NCBI GenBank assembly: GCA_018697195.1 | Contig: CM031879.1 | Span: forward strand, 47,859,440-47,923,439 | DNA length: 64,000 nt | Direction of reading: 5' to 3' | DNA from: Certhia americana | Lineage: Eukaryota; Chordata; Aves; Passeriformes; Certhiidae | The notes under the pieces: model-generated | Database searches by the model: none | Told to the model about the DNA's origin: nothing | Seen by the model: only the letters and a program-made list of their open reading frames with translations | Program-made: the position numbers and the translations under genes | Shown here: one piece after another, positions 62,236 to 64,000 of the stretch | How positions within the stretch are numbered: the first letter of the stretch is position 1 | Layout of the letters: each line of letters starts with the position of its first letter

Positions 62236-64000
62236 AACATGTGACTTCTCAGTCTGTACAACACTTAGATCAGTCTTATTGAACCTCTGATCAGCACTGT
62301 TATATAAATATTAAATAATAGCACTAAGAAGAAGGGAAAAATTATTCAAATTGGACAGCAGCAATAAAACAAGGACTAATGCATTAAAGCTTAAAAAATT
62401 AAATTTACATTATTTAATTCTGTAACTGTGTGATTTAACTCAGCAAATTGCTTAAGGGTCCATTTTGCATGAAAAGTGCTGTAAAAGCTGAGCTTTATTG
62501 TCTCACATTTATCTTGAGTGTTAAGGAAAGTTTTCAGAGGCAGCAAGTACAATGAAAGAGAGACTGCCTAGTGGAAGGAGTGGAATTTGGACAATGATAA
62601 ATCCATGCATCCTCTATTTAGTGCAGGTGAACTACTGGCTATTTAAGACAATGAAGTGAGTGTGACTTCTGCCTTAGGAAGTCTCAACACATTCACAGAT
62701 GTATGTGAGCATCACAGTGCGCTGGCTGTTTTTTTCATTCTGTTCATCCCATCTTGAGCACATCAGGAAAAGGAGGCTCAGTCAGGTTCAGCACTACTCA
62801 GAGTCAGTTCTTCTTTCATTTGTCTGAGACATTTCTACAAAGAGTGTGTTGAGACTCTGAAAAGTTCCTTTCTTATGGTTTCTTCACCAAACTATAAGAT
62901 TACACAAACACACTAAAATTTGTGTCCTTGTGTGGGGAGTTTTTTGGGAATTAAAAGTATCAGCACTGTTGAAACTGGAAGCTGTAGGTCCAAGTGTGGT
63001 GCTCATCCCTTCCAGCTAGAAATCACTGGCACAGGTAGATAAATAGGTATGTATTCCTTTGCAAACCTTACATTAGTTTGCTCACACTGTGGGTAATGTA
63101 TGCACAGACACTTTTATCTCACTTAATTTGATGAAATCCAGAGCTTCGGGTTTCCAGGCACTAGTGGCCTATTGTAAGAGTAAAAAATCCTGACTTCAGA
63201 GAGGTTAAAGACAGGGCTTTTGGTTATTACCCTGTGTATTTCCCAGAAGGACCACTGAGGAGGAAGAAAAAAAGAGGGATGGAGAACAAATACTGCCTTG
63301 TTGCCTGTGTTTGTCCAGTACCTAACCAGGTGGAATCCCAATCTCTCAGTTTACTGCAGCTTTGAAGTGTAATATTGTTAATAATAAGGAATAATAATAA
63401 ATATTAATGTTCTCAGCTTTTCTCTCCCTTTTCCCTGTGTAGTTTCTGGTCTGTGCTAAATTCATTTAAAATGAGAGTAAAATATATTTCTGTCCAGGTA
63501 TAAATGATGCTCTGATACACAGAGTGCAGAATTACTGCCACCAAATGATTTTTTTAATCCCAGGTAGAATTTGGGCACTCAGAATTGTGTTTTGGGTTGT
63601 CCATCCTCTCTTGAAAGTTACTGAGTTACTGAGTAGCCTCTCTCTTTTATAATAATCTCGACATTGTTGTTTTTTGATCTGGAATTATTTTGAAATCCTG
63701 CAGGATTCAAAATCCTTTATATCCTGCAGGATATGCACTTTCAGTATATCATTCTGTCACTACAGAACTGTGTGCAGTCCAGCTCATAAGATCCCTGGTC
63801 TACAAGTGAGACAAAGCTGAACTAAAATATTCTTCGATCTGCTAGTGCTTTGTATTCCTATAGCTATTTTTAATAGATATCTCCTTTCTAATACAGGCCA
63901 ACATTTCTATATTCTTCATGCTTTCATGTAGGGAACTCATTGATTTAATAATATTTAGCAGCTAAAAATATCTCCTGTTTCTGGCTTAGCAGCAATACTT
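62226..64000. other. AT-rich single-copy DNA, no gene seen
   Basis: No exon is recognised. It contains AAT-rich sequence at 63375-63410 and two 14-bp palindromes at 63694-63733. Confidence 0.55.
63694..63733. repeat. Two 14-bp perfect palindromes, 26 bp apart
   Basis: AATCCTGCAGGATT at 63694-63707 and TATCCTGCAGGATA at 63720-63733 are each perfect inverted repeats sharing the 12-mer ATCCTGCAGGAT. Each could form a small cruciform or be a dimeric protein site. No known factor is assigned. Confidence 0.8.

Noticed and set aside
1..64000. CRISPR arrays, operons, tRNA or rRNA genes, or a new defence or biosynthetic system
   Set aside because: There are no regularly spaced repeats, no bacterial gene spacing and no cloverleaf-type sequence noticed. 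The whole window has the character of bird non-coding DNA.

Overview
This is 64 kb of vertebrate, almost certainly bird, non-coding DNA. The evidence is five clear CR1 LINE pieces plus one diverged one, all with avian CR1 features: 3' ends bearing the ATTCTRTG-type octamer tail, the reverse-transcriptase block, and the C-terminal block of ORF2. There are also two solo endogenous-retrovirus LTRs and one LTR scrap whose ends I recognise as families common in songbird genomes, so a passerine is the best guess. No bacterial, plasmid or viral gene organisation is present. I could not identify one host protein-coding exon. The open frames are short, overlap on both strands and look like chance, apart from those inside CR1 copies. 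The window is best read as intergenic DNA or the inside of a very large intron.

Layout. 1-2.3 kb is single-copy DNA holding two full matches to the RFX X-box consensus 79 bp apart (1905-1997). 2.37-2.54 kb is a CR1 3' end whose tail has become an AT microsatellite. 3.69-3.88 kb is a short antisense CR1. 6.82-7.41 kb is a solo LTR pointing to the minus strand. 7.4-32.4 kb is long single-copy sequence with one A/G-rich low-complexity block (15.5 kb) and some stretches that look like conserved regulatory DNA (about 22.2-22.7 and 27.6-28.1 kb). 32.43-33.44 kb is a 1 kb antisense CR1 reaching into the RT domain. 41.82-42.29 kb is a second solo LTR, the most CpG-dense spot I noticed in the window, with two CTCF-like motifs in the same orientation. 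42.79-42.99 and 44.84-45.03 kb are worn sense CR1 pieces. 53.21 and 54.02 kb carry a diverged local direct repeat. 56.57 kb has a short LTR-end scrap. 61.37-62.23 kb is an antisense CR1 with readable C-terminal ORF2 protein in two frames. The last 1.7 kb has AT-rich DNA and a pair of 14-bp palindromes.

How it works together. There is no operon or pathway here. What function can be argued is regulatory: the paired X-boxes, the octamer/homeodomain-rich single-copy blocks and the LTR-borne CTCF-like pair. All three are motif-based inferences that need conservation or binding data. I found no convincing new biological system. The paired X-box element and the CTCF-bearing LTR are the two places most worth a look.
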